A stretch of 64,000 nucleotides of DNA from NCBI RefSeq assembly GCF_913061305.1, contig NZ_CAJXST010000005.1:62001-126000 (forward strand). Direction: 5' to 3'. Made by a program: the position numbers and the translations under genes. The DNA comes from an uncultured Porticoccus sp. (GTDB taxonomy: Bacteria > Pseudomonadota > Gammaproteobacteria > Pseudomonadales > Porticoccaceae). Below the pieces are notes generated by a model. The model saw only the letters and a program-made list of their open reading frames with translations. It ran no database searches and was not told the DNA's origin. Shown one piece after another: positions 38,845-47,943 of the stretch (positions within the stretch are counted from its first letter, which is position 1; each line of letters begins with the position of its first letter).

Positions 38845-39414
38845 TTATTGGGCATCCAGGAGGGTTGCTTCAATAATCCGCACTGGTTGCCTCGGGACAT
38901 CATCATGGGGGCCTGACTTCCCGACCGGGACACGGGCAATTTTGTCTACCACCTCCATGCCTTTGGTCACTTTTCCAAATACCGCATAACCGGGATTCTG
39001 CGGGGTCTTATCCAGATTCCAGTTGTCGTCAAGGTTGATAAAAAACTGGGCCCTGGCGCTATTGGGATCGGATGTTCTCGCCATGGCCACCGTGCCCCTA
39101 TGATTTTTGAGTCCATTATAGGACTCGTTTTTGATCGGTTTGCTGGCGGGCTCCCTGGGACTCATGTACTCATTGAAGCCCCCGGCCTGAATCATGAAAC
39201 CCTGTATGACTCGGTGGAAAATCAGGCCGTCATAATGTTTGTTTTTCAGGAGCTGGACGAAGTTGGCGACGGTCGTGGGTGCTTTTTGCGGGTCCAGTGC
39301 CAGCTGAATATCGCCCATGCTGGTTTTTAGCAAGACCTGCACAGGTTTACTGGGGGCTGCAAAAGTGGCCATTGTGCTCAACAGTAATACCGTTGCTGTT
39401 ATGAGATGTTTCAT
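38845..39414 (-). CDS. Exported cyclophilin-type peptidylprolyl isomerase
   Basis: A 189-residue cyclophilin that accelerates proline isomerisation in the periplasm. A signal peptide is visible (HLITATVLLLSTMATFAA, cleavage near residue 20). The domain has VANFVQLLKNKHYDGLIFHRVI, FMIQAGGF, RGTVAMART and AQFFINLDDNWNLD, with the catalytic-site Arg in FHRVI and the FxQ-like FMIQAGG. It resembles PpiA. Four bases separate it from the SH3 protein upstream and three from pdxJ downstream, so it is in the middle of an operon. Confidence 0.95.
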   Translation of the reverse strand: MKHLITATVLLLSTMATFAAPSKPVQVLLKTSMGDIQLALDPQKAPTTVANFVQLLKNKHYDGLIFHRVIQGFMIQAGGFNEYMSPREPASKPIKNESYNGLKNHRGTVAMARTSDPNSARAQFFINLDDNWNLDKTPQNPGYAVFGKVTKGMEVVDKIARVPVGKSGPHDDVPRQPVRIIEATLLDAQ

Positions 39415-39418
39415 TGGT

Positions 39419-40090
39419 TTATCCCCACTCCGAGAATCGTCTGCGTCTTTTTAACCTGGGCAGGATGACGGTTAACATTGACCCCATAAGCACGGCGAGG
39501 GCGCCATAGAGGAACCAGGTGTTTCTTTCGCTGCTCTCCAGTTGATGATTGGCTGCTTTCAATACATCGATTTCATTTTGCAATATCCCGTTACGCTCCA
39601 GCAGCTCCTGGTTCTGCGCATTCATTGAAATGGCATTGGCAGACATTTTCTTGATAGATGATAGTTCGCTGCTCACTTCATCATTCGTCTCTTTTAAGTG
39701 ATCAAGCTCGGAAAGCGATTGGGCGTTCTCTTCCTCAAGCTGTGCTAGCTTTTCTGTCAGTTGCTGGACTTTTTTCTCGGCGGCAGCCAGCTGGGTTTTC
39801 ATGCGTTCGACCAGGTCGCGTGCAACAGGTTCTTTCTGCAGATACTGTGATGGCATCCAGCCATCAAGGCCACTCGCCGTAGTGACATGTGTCCAGCCCT
39901 CACCGTTGGTTTCCACCAGTGTCATGCCGGTGCCGCTTTTAATGCCACGGTGCAGGATGGCACACCTCGCGCACGGTGAGGATCGCAATGGAACTGTATA
40001 TTCGTCAGAGACATAAATTGTCTCCGCATTAACCGGACTTGCGAGCAGTACTAATACTGCCATTGAAAGTAGTCGCATGATTTTGAGCAT
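39419..40090 (-). CDS. TIGR04211-family SH3-domain protein with coiled coil and membrane anchor
   Basis: A 223-residue envelope protein. It has a signal peptide (about 1-22, LLSMAVLVLLASPVNA), a bacterial SH3 domain at about 25-85 (YVSDEYTVPLRSSPCARC, GEGWTHVTTASGLDGWMPSQYL), a coiled coil at about 95-185 (KKVQQLTEKLAQLEEENAQ) and a C-terminal membrane helix (about 192-212) followed by a basic tail (RLKRRRRFSEWG). The ATG at 40090 is used because it starts the signal peptide; a start at 40120 would add ten residues. Function in the family is not established; E. coli YgiM is a relative. Confidence 0.88.
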   Translation of the reverse strand: MLKIMRLLSMAVLVLLASPVNAETIYVSDEYTVPLRSSPCARCAILHRGIKSGTGMTLVETNGEGWTHVTTASGLDGWMPSQYLQKEPVARDLVERMKTQLAAAEKKVQQLTEKLAQLEEENAQSLSELDHLKETNDEVSSELSSIKKMSANAISMNAQNQELLERNGILQNEIDVLKAANHQLESSERNTWFLYGALAVLMGSMLTVILPRLKRRRRFSEWG

Positions 40091-40116
40091 AAATGTCTCT
40101 AACGGCTGTGATGAGT

Positions 40117-40416
40117 TCAAGGCAGTACCTTTTTAAATGGTTTGACCATAACGCTGGCATAGACCCCAGCACTGTTGTAAGGATCGGCGTCGGCCCATTT
40201 TGTTGCAGCTTCCAGTGATTCAAATTCTGCTACGATCAAGCTACCGGAAAAGCCCGCTTCGCCGGGGTTTTCGCTATCGACGGCAGGATGAGGTCCTGCA
40301 AGCAGTAATCTCCCTTCCATTTTCAGGGCCTCGAGTCTCGCCAGATGGGCGGGTCTGGAGGCCAGTCGCAGTTTCAGGCTGTTTGCTACATCCTGGCTGA
40401 TAATGGCATACCACAT
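40117..40416 (-). CDS. YciI family protein
   Basis: A 99-residue ferredoxin-like-fold protein of the YciI family. It begins with [13 protein letters not shown] and has the [17 protein letters not shown] segment with the conserved His and Pro of the putative active site, [10 protein letters not shown], and [12 protein letters not shown]. No confirmed function. The start at 40416 matches the family; an in-frame upstream start at 40461 lies inside the neighbouring gene. In many Gammaproteobacteria this gene lies next to an intracellular septation-type membrane protein, as it does here. Confidence 0.9.
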   Translation of the reverse strand: MWYAIISQDVANSLKLRLASRPAHLARLEALKMEGRLLLAGPHPAVDSENPGEAGFSGSLIVAEFESLEAATKWADADPYNSAGVYASVMVKPFKKVLP

Positions 40417-40420
40417 GGGC

Positions 40421-41161
40421 TCATTTCTCTTTTTTATCGTGGTGGTGGATAACATCTTCAAGGGATAAACCGGTCAATTTGGTAATTCCCCTGAAGAGAT
40501 AAAACAGTGCTCCCATCAACACCAACATGGCTGGAAGGGCAATGACCGGAAAACTCAGCGCCGTCATTTTGCCCAGTTGATCGTTAAATTCAACTGTACC
40601 CGGTTGCGCCGTGATCAGCAGCGTAGCCAACAGATAATTCAGTAATGATGAAAGGAAGAAAGATCCAGCTACCATCCATGATGCATTGGCCAGACATTTT
40701 TCGAAGTGCAGACCATTGCCTCTTTCTGTCAGTGCGGCGGCCACACGATCTGTTTGGAGTATTTTGTCGTTGTAGAGAAACGTTTTTACCAGTGGGTAGG
40801 GCGTTTTCAGGGAGACAATGGTGGCCAGCCCGAATATGGCGGGAATAAGCGCTTCTTTTATGGCGATATAGGCCGGGTCCAGTTCAAGAAGACTGATTCC
40901 GCCCGTCAAAAAAACACTGACCACACCCAGCGCGGAGAAGAAGTTAATTCTTCTGGCAGTAACAAAGTCTTTAAGTCCGTAGATGACAGGAAAAGCCAGC
41001 GCCACCACAATAGCGAGCCGGGTGCCGAGGTAGTCGTCACCACTGAGTTTGGTCAGAATTACTGTGGGAATAATGATGTTGAAGAGCAGGTTCAGAAGCA
41101 GGCTTTCACTTTTGCCGTTATGGGCTTCGGTGTTTTGGGGCGTTGGGGACAGTTCGTTCAT
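40421..41161 (-). CDS. VC0807-family inner-membrane protein
   Basis: A 246-residue polytopic membrane protein with about six predicted helices. It contains [17 protein letters not shown] near the N-terminus and [18 protein letters not shown] in the middle. The pattern matches the VC0807 family, distantly related to intracellular septation proteins; function unknown. It is the first gene of the minus-strand operon (VC0807-like, YciI, SH3 protein, cyclophilin, pdxJ) and is divergent from the TPP enzyme gene across a 225-bp AT-rich gap. Confidence 0.75.
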   Translation of the reverse strand: MNELSPTPQNTEAHNGKSESLLLNLLFNIIIPTVILTKLSGDDYLGTRLAIVVALAFPVIYGLKDFVTARRINFFSALGVVSVFLTGGISLLELDPAYIAIKEALIPAIFGLATIVSLKTPYPLVKTFLYNDKILQTDRVAAALTERGNGLHFEKCLANASWMVAGSFFLSSLLNYLLATLLITAQPGTVEFNDQLGKMTALSFPVIALPAMLVLMGALFYLFRGITKLTGLSLEDVIHHHDKKEK

Positions 41162-41293
41162 TAGCGGGGTTATAAGTCAGTCTGTGTGTGGCCCGCCATT
41201 GTAAGGTAAGGCGATCAGTTTATCGACCGGAAGTGACCTTTTGTCAATACCCTTCGGGTGCCGGAAAAGAAGAGATAAAAAGCAGCCAACTTA

Positions 41294-41323
41294 TTGAATT
41301 TTGAATAAAAATAAGGCAATAAT
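41294..41323 (+). promoter_or_regulatory. Possible promoter of the TPP/citrate-synthase-like operon
   Basis: TTGAAT (41294-41299) and AATAAT (41318-41323) are 18 bases apart in an unusually AT-rich part of the 225-bp intergenic region. A short inverted repeat TAAGA/TCTTA (41346-41360) lies just before the ribosome binding site. The predicted leader is about 60 bases. Tentative. Confidence 0.4.
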
Positions 41324-41386
41324 GCAGAAATCATCGCAATAGATTTAAGAAAAAGTCTTATCTCCTTGATTAAAAAGGAAAAAAAT

Positions 41387-43186
41387 ATGGGCGTTCTCGG
41401 TATGAGTAAAAAGCCGAAGCAGCAGCTGCAAGCGGATGCGGAGTTTGGCGACCTGTTGATAGCCTACCTGGAACAGCTTGGGGTGGAGTATATATTTGGT
41501 ATTCCTGGTGGAGCTATTGAGCCTCTCTACAATGCATTAGCGCGGAGCGAACGCCGAGGCGGCCCCCGTGCGGTTATCGCCAGGCATGAAACCGGTGCTG
41601 CCTTTATGGCCGACGGCTATGCCCGGAATACCGGTAAGCTGGGTGTTTGTTGTGCAACCACCGGCCCCGGTGCCACCAACCTGATTACAGGTGTGGCCTC
41701 AGCTTATGAAAACAATATCCCTATGTTGGTGATTACAGCCCAGACAGCACTGTCTACGTTTGGACGAGGTGCATTTCAGGAGTCATCCTGTACGGGTATC
41801 AATACGGTCGGCCTGTTTGAGCACTGCACTCGCTACAATACTCTCATCTCTCATGTCGAGCAGTTTGAAAGCAAGCTGGCAACTGCTGTCATGACAGCCT
41901 TCCAGTCCCCCTCCGGCCCAGTTCATCTCAGTGTGCCCCTTGACGTTATGCGGGCTGTGACCGAGACCAAAACACCTGCCTATAACCTCTCCGACCTACT
42001 GGAACGTCCGTCATTAATGGATGATCTTGCTGTCGACAAGCTTTATGAGGAGATTGTCTCTGCCAAGAATCCGGTGTTTCTGGTTGGTGATGAAGCCAGT
42101 GAAGCCATTGGCAGTATTTTGAGCCTCGCTGTCGAAGTTGGCGCGCGATTATTGGTGACACCGCACGGCAAAGGGTTGGTGAGCCCGTACCACCCTCTTT
42201 TTCGTGGAGTGATTGGTTTTGCCGGACATGGTAGTGCGAAAGAGGTTTTAGCGGATAAGTCTGTTGATCTCGTGGTAGCAATTGGAGCAAGTTTGGGCGA
42301 GTGGGCAACAGATGGGTGGGATACAAAATGGCTGCTAACCAAACGTATGATTCATGTGGAGTCTGCCGAAGTTAATTTTACCCGCAGCCCTATGGCCAAG
42401 TTGCATGTGCGCGGCCGCCTTTCTTCAATTTTTGAGCGACTGGTTTCACGCTACGAAGGTGACTGCAGGATTAAGCTACATGCAATCGATGCGAGCGTAC
42501 CCAATAAAACTCATGCTGATGATGTTGAGCATGAGCGCTATTTCACCATGGACGATGAAGAGGGCTATCTTTCCAATGCCTCCCCTATTAAACCTCAACG
42601 GTTGATGAGGGAGTTATCCAACCTGTTTCCGCCCAATACACGCTACCTTGCAGATACGGGTGCGAGCTTTGCCTGGGCGACACATTACCTTCATCCCTAT
42701 GATCGCCGGATTGCAGGTAAGCGAGATGCCCATGGCGGGTTATTTCGTGCAGCACTGGAGTTTGCCTCTATGGGTTGGGCGATAGGGAGTTCTATTGGTA
42801 CAGCCTTGGCCCGACCGGGTAATCCCGTTGTATGTATTACGGGTGATGGCAGTGTTTTGATGAATGGGCAAGAAATTACAGTTGCCACACAGGAAAAATT
42901 ACCGGTGATTTTTGTCGTGCTCAATGATGGGGGCTACGGTATGGTAAAACATGGGCAGAGGCTTACCGGCGCAGAAAATATTGGTACTGAAATACCTGAG
43001 ACTGATTTTGCTGCGTTTGCCAAGGCGATGGGGGTTGAATCTCATGTCATCAATTCACCGGACGACCTGTTGTCACTGGATATCGACGTGATTTGTAATC
43101 GACAGGGTCCCACATTGCTCGATGTCAGAATAGATAGGGACGAGGTTCCACCTATCGGCGTCCGAACCAACCTGATTACACAATAA
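41387..43186 (+). CDS. Thiamine-diphosphate enzyme of the acetolactate synthase family
   Basis: A 599-residue three-domain TPP enzyme. The N-terminal PYR domain has FGIPGGAIEPLYNAL and the catalytic glutamate Glu68 in RHETGAAFMADGYA, followed by TTGPGATNLITG. The PP domain has the cofactor motif GDGS at 486-489 and Asn513-Asp514, a spacing that fits GDG-x(24-27)-N. The reaction is not determined; acetolactate synthase, glyoxylate carboligase, sulfoacetaldehyde acetyltransferase and oxalyl-CoA decarboxylase share this fold. No small regulatory subunit gene (ilvH type) follows, arguing against valine/isoleucine biosynthesis. The ATG at 41387 has AAGGA eight bases upstream. Two citrate-synthase-fold genes follow within three bases. 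Confidence 0.85.
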   Translation: MGVLGMSKKPKQQLQADAEFGDLLIAYLEQLGVEYIFGIPGGAIEPLYNALARSERRGGPRAVIARHETGAAFMADGYARNTGKLGVCCATTGPGATNLITGVASAYENNIPMLVITAQTALSTFGRGAFQESSCTGINTVGLFEHCTRYNTLISHVEQFESKLATAVMTAFQSPSGPVHLSVPLDVMRAVTETKTPAYNLSDLLERPSLMDDLAVDKLYEEIVSAKNPVFLVGDEASEAIGSILSLAVEVGARLLVTPHGKGLVSPYHPLFRGVIGFAGHGSAKEVLADKSVDLVVAIGASLGEWATDGWDTKWLLTKRMIHVESAEVNFTRSPMAKLHVRGRLSSIFERLVSRYEGDCRIKLHAIDASVPNKTHADDVEHERYFTMDDEEGYLSNASPIKPQRLMRELSNLFPPNTRYLADTGASFAWATHYLHPYDRRIAGKRDAHGGLFRAALEFASMGWAIGSSIGTALARPGNPVVCITGDGSVLMNGQEITVATQEKLPVIFVVLNDGGYGMVKHGQRLTGAENIGTEIPETDFAAFAKAMGVESHVINSPDDLLSLDIDVICNRQGPTLLDVRIDRDEVPPIGVRTNLITQ

Positions 43187-43188
43187 TT

Positions 43189-44007
43189 ATGATTGACGAA
43201 GATAAACAGGAAAAGATCACCACCAAAATCTGGCGTGAAGTGCCCGAGGACGACAATCCATTTGCGGCAGCTGCCTGCTATTGCGCCGGCTTTGACGTGT
43301 TTGGGGATGTGTTGCGCAATGCCAGCTACATTGATTATCTGTACCTGCTTTTCAAGCACGAGCCGCCCACAGCGGGGGCGTCAAAGCTTCTGGAGGGTCT
43401 GGCACTTGCTTTAGCCAATCCGGGGCTGCGCGACCACAGTGTACGTGCAGCGATGTGTGCGGCTGTGGGCGGGTCTACCCGGGCATCGGCACTGATTGCC
43501 TCAATTTCAGTGGGGGCGGGAAACCTGGGTGGTGGCCGCGAAGTTTATACGGCGGTTAACTGTTGGCAGGCATGCGGTACGGATCTTGCTGCTTGGGAAG
43601 CGATCATTAAATCCCCCCCACAGGAAGAACGAGTTGATGTCTGGATGCCGATGGAGCATGCCCCGGGTTTTGATCCGAATGGGGTCAGCTGCCCTAAACC
43701 TGTCAGACAAACCCTGGCGTATCTTGCTGAAATAAGTGATGGGAATAGCCTTGCCTGGCTGATGCAGCACCGTGAAAAACTTGAAGCTTTTGCGAAGGCG
43801 CCTCTGGCGATGTCCGGTGTCGCGGCTGCCGCAATGAACGATTTGTCACTCTCCGCTGAAGAATCGGAAATTCTTTTTATGCTGCTTCGGTTGCCCGGCG
43901 CAGCGGCGCATTCAATTGAGCAGGAAAAACTGGGATGGCGTCGATATCCTTTTTTTGGAAATGGCCTGAAACTTATGCCTTACGATCAAGTGAGTGATGA
44001 GGATTGA
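43189..44007 (+). CDS. Citrate-synthase-fold protein A (citryl-CoA-lyase-like)
   Basis: A 272-residue protein resembling the large and small domains of short citrate-synthase homologues. The C-terminal RLPGAAAHSIEQEK corresponds to the end of the citrate synthase core, and MEHAPGFDPNGVSCPKP appears to align with the PGFGH-x-DPR loop. In that alignment, VGAGNLGGGREVY takes the place of the HGGANE motif, and no aspartate fills the position of the catalytic Asp in the NVDFYSG-like strand (it reads PLAMSGV). Activity is therefore doubtful or different. The alignment was done by eye. The gene starts two bases after the TPP enzyme and abuts the next gene. Confidence 0.65.
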   Translation: MIDEDKQEKITTKIWREVPEDDNPFAAAACYCAGFDVFGDVLRNASYIDYLYLLFKHEPPTAGASKLLEGLALALANPGLRDHSVRAAMCAAVGGSTRASALIASISVGAGNLGGGREVYTAVNCWQACGTDLAAWEAIIKSPPQEERVDVWMPMEHAPGFDPNGVSCPKPVRQTLAYLAEISDGNSLAWLMQHREKLEAFAKAPLAMSGVAAAAMNDLSLSAEESEILFMLLRLPGAAAHSIEQEKLGWRRYPFFGNGLKLMPYDQVSDED

Positions 44008-44009
44008 GC

Positions 44010-44810
44010 ATGCCCGATGACCTGCAAAAGTACGAAGACAATTGGGAAACATCCATGGGGGCATGGTTCCCGGGAGAAAAAGTTACATTAAGGGGCAAAG
44101 ACGTTCTAACGGAATTGAACGATTATCGCTGGTTAGAGTACCTCTTGTTTAGTGTCACTGGTCGCTATTCCCCCAGGCTGGCAAGACTCATCGAGGGCAT
44201 GTGGGTTATTTGTACCAGCTTCCCGGACCCCCGTTTATGGAATAACCGTATCGCAGCTTTGGCCGGCACTGCCCGCTCTACCGGAGTTCTCGGCTCGGCG
44301 GGAGCCTTGGCTATTTCAGAGGCGACAATATACGGATTAAAGCCCATTAAAGGCGGAATGGACTTTTTATATCGTATATCAGAAAAACTTTATGCTGGAG
44401 AAGAGCTTGGGGATCTGGTTTCTGCTGAAATGAAAAAATACCGGGGTATCTATGGTTATGGTCGGCCTGTTGTCGATCAGGATGAACGCGTCGGTCCTCT
44501 GCTCACCTTTGCTCAGTCTCTTAATGCTGGCCAGGGGCCATTTACCAAGTTGGCATTTGACGTGGATGACTATTTGGCAAACTCGAGATACAAGTATCGC
44601 ATCAACGCATCTGGTGTGGTCGCGGGATTATTGGCGGATGAAGGGATAGACCCCGAACAACATTACCATCTGGCTACGCTTACTTTTACGGCGGGGGTTA
44701 TTCCCTGCTTTATGGATGCCAGCAAGAAACCGGAAGGTGCTTTTTTTCCATTGCGGACATCTCGTATCAATTATGAAGGCACAGAAGAATTGAGGGCTTG
44801 GGGTAAATAA
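44010..44810 (+). CDS. Citrate-synthase-fold protein B
   Basis: A 266-residue second, divergent citrate-synthase-like protein. YGYGRPVVDQDERVGPLL aligns with the PGFGHxxYxxxDPRA loop with Arg in place of the catalytic His, and YRINASGVVAGLLADEGI aligns with the NVDFYSGLVLxALGI strand with no Asp at the catalytic place. The RLWNNRIAALAGTARST segment lies where citrate synthases have the large-domain core. It is about as long as protein A but not a copy of it. The ATG at 44010 is preferred to the TTG at 44004 that overlaps the previous stop. A and B could form a hetero-oligomer; this is inference. Confidence 0.6.
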   Translation: MPDDLQKYEDNWETSMGAWFPGEKVTLRGKDVLTELNDYRWLEYLLFSVTGRYSPRLARLIEGMWVICTSFPDPRLWNNRIAALAGTARSTGVLGSAGALAISEATIYGLKPIKGGMDFLYRISEKLYAGEELGDLVSAEMKKYRGIYGYGRPVVDQDERVGPLLTFAQSLNAGQGPFTKLAFDVDDYLANSRYKYRINASGVVAGLLADEGIDPEQHYHLATLTFTAGVIPCFMDASKKPEGAFFPLRTSRINYEGTEELRAWGK

Positions 44811-44813
44811 ACA

Positions 44814-46952
44814 ATGAAAAAAATGATATTTGCGTCATTCTTGATAATGGCTTCATTAATAGCCATTGCCGATGAGCCGGTGGTTGACTCCGATCTGGAG
44901 CTGATGTCCCTGTATGGTGGCGAAGAATTTATCAGTATTGCCACCGGGGTGACCCAGCCCATTGCCAAGGCCCCGGCCGTTGCCTCCGTTGTTACCGCAG
45001 AAGAAATAGAAAAAATCGGCGCGCGCGATATTGATGATGTGCTGGAAACCATACCTGGATTGCACGTGGCAAAAGATAGTACTGGCTATAATCCGATCTA
45101 TACCTTCCGTGGCATTTACGCGGGCTTAAACCCCCAGGTTTTAATGTTGATTAATGGCATCCCGATTACCAACCTGTTTCAAGGGGACAGAAACCTTGTC
45201 TGGGGAGGTATGCCAGTCCAGTCGATATCCCGAATTGAGGTGATTAGAGGGCCGGGATCCGCCCTGTATGGCGCGGATGCTTTTGCCGGTGTTATCAATA
45301 TTGTCACTCATGAGGCTAGCGGTGAAGAGCATTTTGAGGCTGGTGCCCGGTACGGTACATTTAATACCAAGGACTTTTGGGTCAGTAAAGGTGGTTCGAT
45401 AGGTGAGCTGAAATTTTACGGCATCCTGGAGGGGCAAAAAACCGACGGTTTTAACGAAAAAATAAAAGCGGACGCCCAATCCCTCTGGGATATGTTTGGC
45501 GGCACCAATGCCTCTCTGGCGCCGGGTTCCGTGAACACCCAGCGCGAAAACTATGATGCCCGATTGGAGTTGGTCTATAAAAACCTGACGCTTCGTGGTG
45601 GACTGCAGTCGCGGAATAATGCGGGTGATGGCGTTGGTGCCGCGCAGGCGCTGGCAGAAAATAACAGGTTTTCCAGCCAAAGATTCAACACTGATCTGAC
45701 CTATGACAATAAGGCGATAATCAAAGATCTCTCTTTAAAGGTCCAGGCCAGTTACCTGCACACCACCCAAGAAGTGGAGGGCGATCTGGTGCTTTACCCG
45801 GCGGGATCGACGGGGCCCTTCTTTGATTCTTTCGGTGTGCCGCTCTATCCGGGTGGCTTTCCGGACGGTGTGATCGGTAGCCCGGAAGTCTACGAGCGTC
45901 ACTCCAGGTTGAATGTTTCCAGTTTTTATACAGGGATTGAAAAACACGAAATTGGTTTTGGTACCGGCTATTATTATGGTGATCTATACAAAGTAAAGGA
46001 ATCAAAAAACTTTGGCATCAATCCGTCCACCGGTTTCCCCATTATGCCTGGAGACCCGGTGGTGGATGTGAGTGACACACCTTTTGTTTTCCTCGAAGAA
46101 GACGAGCGCGAAAACAGCTACTTTTTTTTGCAGGATATCTGGCAGCTTGCCAACGACTGGGAGCTGACCGCAGGCGTTCGTTATGACCATTACTCGGATT
46201 TTGGCGATACGGTAAACCCGCGTTTTGCACTGGTCTGGTCCACCACCAGGAAACTGACCACCAAACTCATTTATGGTGAAGCATTCAGGGCACCCTCCTT
46301 CGCACAAACACGGAATATTAACAACCCGCTTCTTTTGGGGAATCCAACACTGGATCCTGAAGAATTGAAAAGTTACGAAATTGCCTTTGACTATCGTCCG
46401 AATTACGATCTGATACTCAACGTCAATGCGTTTTATTATGAATGGGACGATATTATTCAGTTTGTCTCTGACCCCGGTGGCAGTACCAGCACGGCCCAAA
46501 ACTCGGGTGAGCAAACCGGTCACGGCATGGAGTTTGAGGCACGCTGGAATGCAACGGAGCGCCTCAAACTGATTGGCAATTTCGCCTGGCAGAAATCTAA
46601 AGACAGAAATCTCGATACAGACGCTGCAAACTCGCCGGAAAAACAACTTTATGCTCAGATGGATTGGCAGTTTTCCGAGCATTGGAATCTAAACCTGCAG
46701 GCGAACTGGGTCATGGATCGGAATCGTGCAGGGGGTGACCTCCGTTCTGATATTGATAATTATGCCCTCATCGATGTGACACTGCGTCGCAAGTCCCTGT
46801 GGAGCGGGATAGATGTGGCGTTGATTGTCAAAAATCTCTTTGATGAAAATGCGCGTGAGCCCAGCCCAAATTCGGATTTCGGGGCTTTTATACCCGATGA
46901 TCTACCATTGGCGGGTCAGACTATCATGGCTGAAATACGTTATAACTATTAG
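44814..46952 (+). CDS. TonB-dependent receptor
   Basis: A 712-residue outer-membrane receptor. It has a signal peptide (about 1-20), a short stretch with LELMSLYGGEEFISIATG that may serve as a TonB box region, a plug domain (about 50-165) with VLETIPGLHVAKDS, RIEVIRGPGSALYGADAFAGVINIVT, and a beta-barrel with the terminal aromatic strand (IMAEIRYNY). The substrate is unknown; relatives with the MSLYGxEE start are common in marine bacteria next to binding proteins and GGDEF kinases. It begins three bases after the second citrate-synthase-fold gene. Confidence 0.92.
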   Translation: MKKMIFASFLIMASLIAIADEPVVDSDLELMSLYGGEEFISIATGVTQPIAKAPAVASVVTAEEIEKIGARDIDDVLETIPGLHVAKDSTGYNPIYTFRGIYAGLNPQVLMLINGIPITNLFQGDRNLVWGGMPVQSISRIEVIRGPGSALYGADAFAGVINIVTHEASGEEHFEAGARYGTFNTKDFWVSKGGSIGELKFYGILEGQKTDGFNEKIKADAQSLWDMFGGTNASLAPGSVNTQRENYDARLELVYKNLTLRGGLQSRNNAGDGVGAAQALAENNRFSSQRFNTDLTYDNKAIIKDLSLKVQASYLHTTQEVEGDLVLYPAGSTGPFFDSFGVPLYPGGFPDGVIGSPEVYERHSRLNVSSFYTGIEKHEIGFGTGYYYGDLYKVKESKNFGINPSTGFPIMPGDPVVDVSDTPFVFLEEDERENSYFFLQDIWQLANDWELTAGVRYDHYSDFGDTVNPRFALVWSTTRKLTTKLIYGEAFRAPSFAQTRNINNPLLLGNPTLDPEELKSYEIAFDYRPNYDLILNVNAFYYEWDDIIQFVSDPGGSTSTAQNSGEQTGHGMEFEARWNATERLKLIGNFAWQKSKDRNLDTDAANSPEKQLYAQMDWQFSEHWNLNLQANWVMDRNRAGGDLRSDIDNYALIDVTLRRKSLWSGIDVALIVKNLFDENAREPSPNSDFGAFIPDDLPLAGQTIMAEIRYNY

Positions 46953-46988
46953 GGAATGCTGCAGTCGGTCATTCGACAGGATCCAAGG

Positions 46989-47933
46989 ATGAAACAACTT
47001 TTTCTTAACGCTTCTGTATTTTCCAGCCGCTCGTTTTTTAGGGCGGCTATGCTGTTTTCTATGCTATTTTTATCGGGCTTGAGTAGCCATACAGTCAGTG
47101 CTGAGTTGCTGGTTCTCTATCCGGAGATTCGCGCTCCTTTCTCAAAAATTTTTGAAGATATTTCGGCCGGCGCAAAAGAGGAATTCCGGGGGCGAACAAC
47201 GCTTGTTTCTCTGGACGAAAATGAGCTGGCCTCGCCCATTCTTCAAGCAAATCGCCCCGATGTTGTATTGGCCCTGGGCCAGAGAAGTGTGCTAAGCCTG
47301 GCGTTGGAAAAAAATCAGATACCCACCGTGCTGGGAGCAGTCAATGATGCACAATATCCGTTTCCGGGAATTTTAATGATTCCCGATTCAAAGGTGATTC
47401 TGGAGAAACTGATTATGCTGTCTCCTGCTGTCAAGCGGGTTCATGTGGTAAAAAAAACCCAGGGAGAGGATATTCAGTTACTTGGTGCCAGTGAGTTTCT
47501 GGCCAGCCGGGGGAAGGAATTGATTATTCATCAGGGTTCAGATATCAGAGAGGCAGCCGCTATTTATGCCGAGCTGACCAAACACGCAAGCTCGGGTGAT
47601 GCCGTCTGGATTTTGCAGGATGGCTCTTTTGTGAATAGCGCGATTTTATCGATGCTGTTGGATGTAGCATGGAAAAAAAATCTGGTGGTATTTTCCTCGA
47701 ATCCACTGCACGTGAAACACGGTGCATTATTTGCCGTTTATCCGGATAATCGAAAGATGGGTGCAAGCCTCGGCAACCTTGCCAATAGAATACTCACCAG
47801 TGACGTTGATCAGAAGATGAGCCCGCTTCAGGACGTCCTGCTGGCGGTTAATGAGCGGACGGGAAATCACTTGGGTCTGTCTCTTTCTTCCAAGGTCAGG
47901 GACGAAGTCAATCTGTTGTTGCCAGCCAGGTAA
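46989..47933 (+). CDS. Periplasmic substrate-binding protein (ABC sub-bind type), orphan
   Basis: A 314-residue exported protein with a long signal sequence ending in LSSHTVSAE and a two-lobed binding fold like the COG2984/ABC_sub_bind proteins. Segments include LVLYPEIRAPFSKIFEDI, ANRPDVVLALGQRS, VPTVLGAV-like IPTVLGAVND, and LLDVAWKKNLVVFSSNP. No ABC permease or ATPase gene is adjacent. Such proteins beside TonB receptors and hybrid kinases may act in sensing rather than transport. The ATG at 46989 has ACAGGA about seven bases upstream; the ATG at 46956 has its purine run too close. Confidence 0.7.
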   Translation: MKQLFLNASVFSSRSFFRAAMLFSMLFLSGLSSHTVSAELLVLYPEIRAPFSKIFEDISAGAKEEFRGRTTLVSLDENELASPILQANRPDVVLALGQRSVLSLALEKNQIPTVLGAVNDAQYPFPGILMIPDSKVILEKLIMLSPAVKRVHVVKKTQGEDIQLLGASEFLASRGKELIIHQGSDIREAAAIYAELTKHASSGDAVWILQDGSFVNSAILSMLLDVAWKKNLVVFSSNPLHVKHGALFAVYPDNRKMGASLGNLANRILTSDVDQKMSPLQDVLLAVNERTGNHLGLSLSSKVRDEVNLLLPAR

Positions 47934-47943
47934 CTATTGAACT

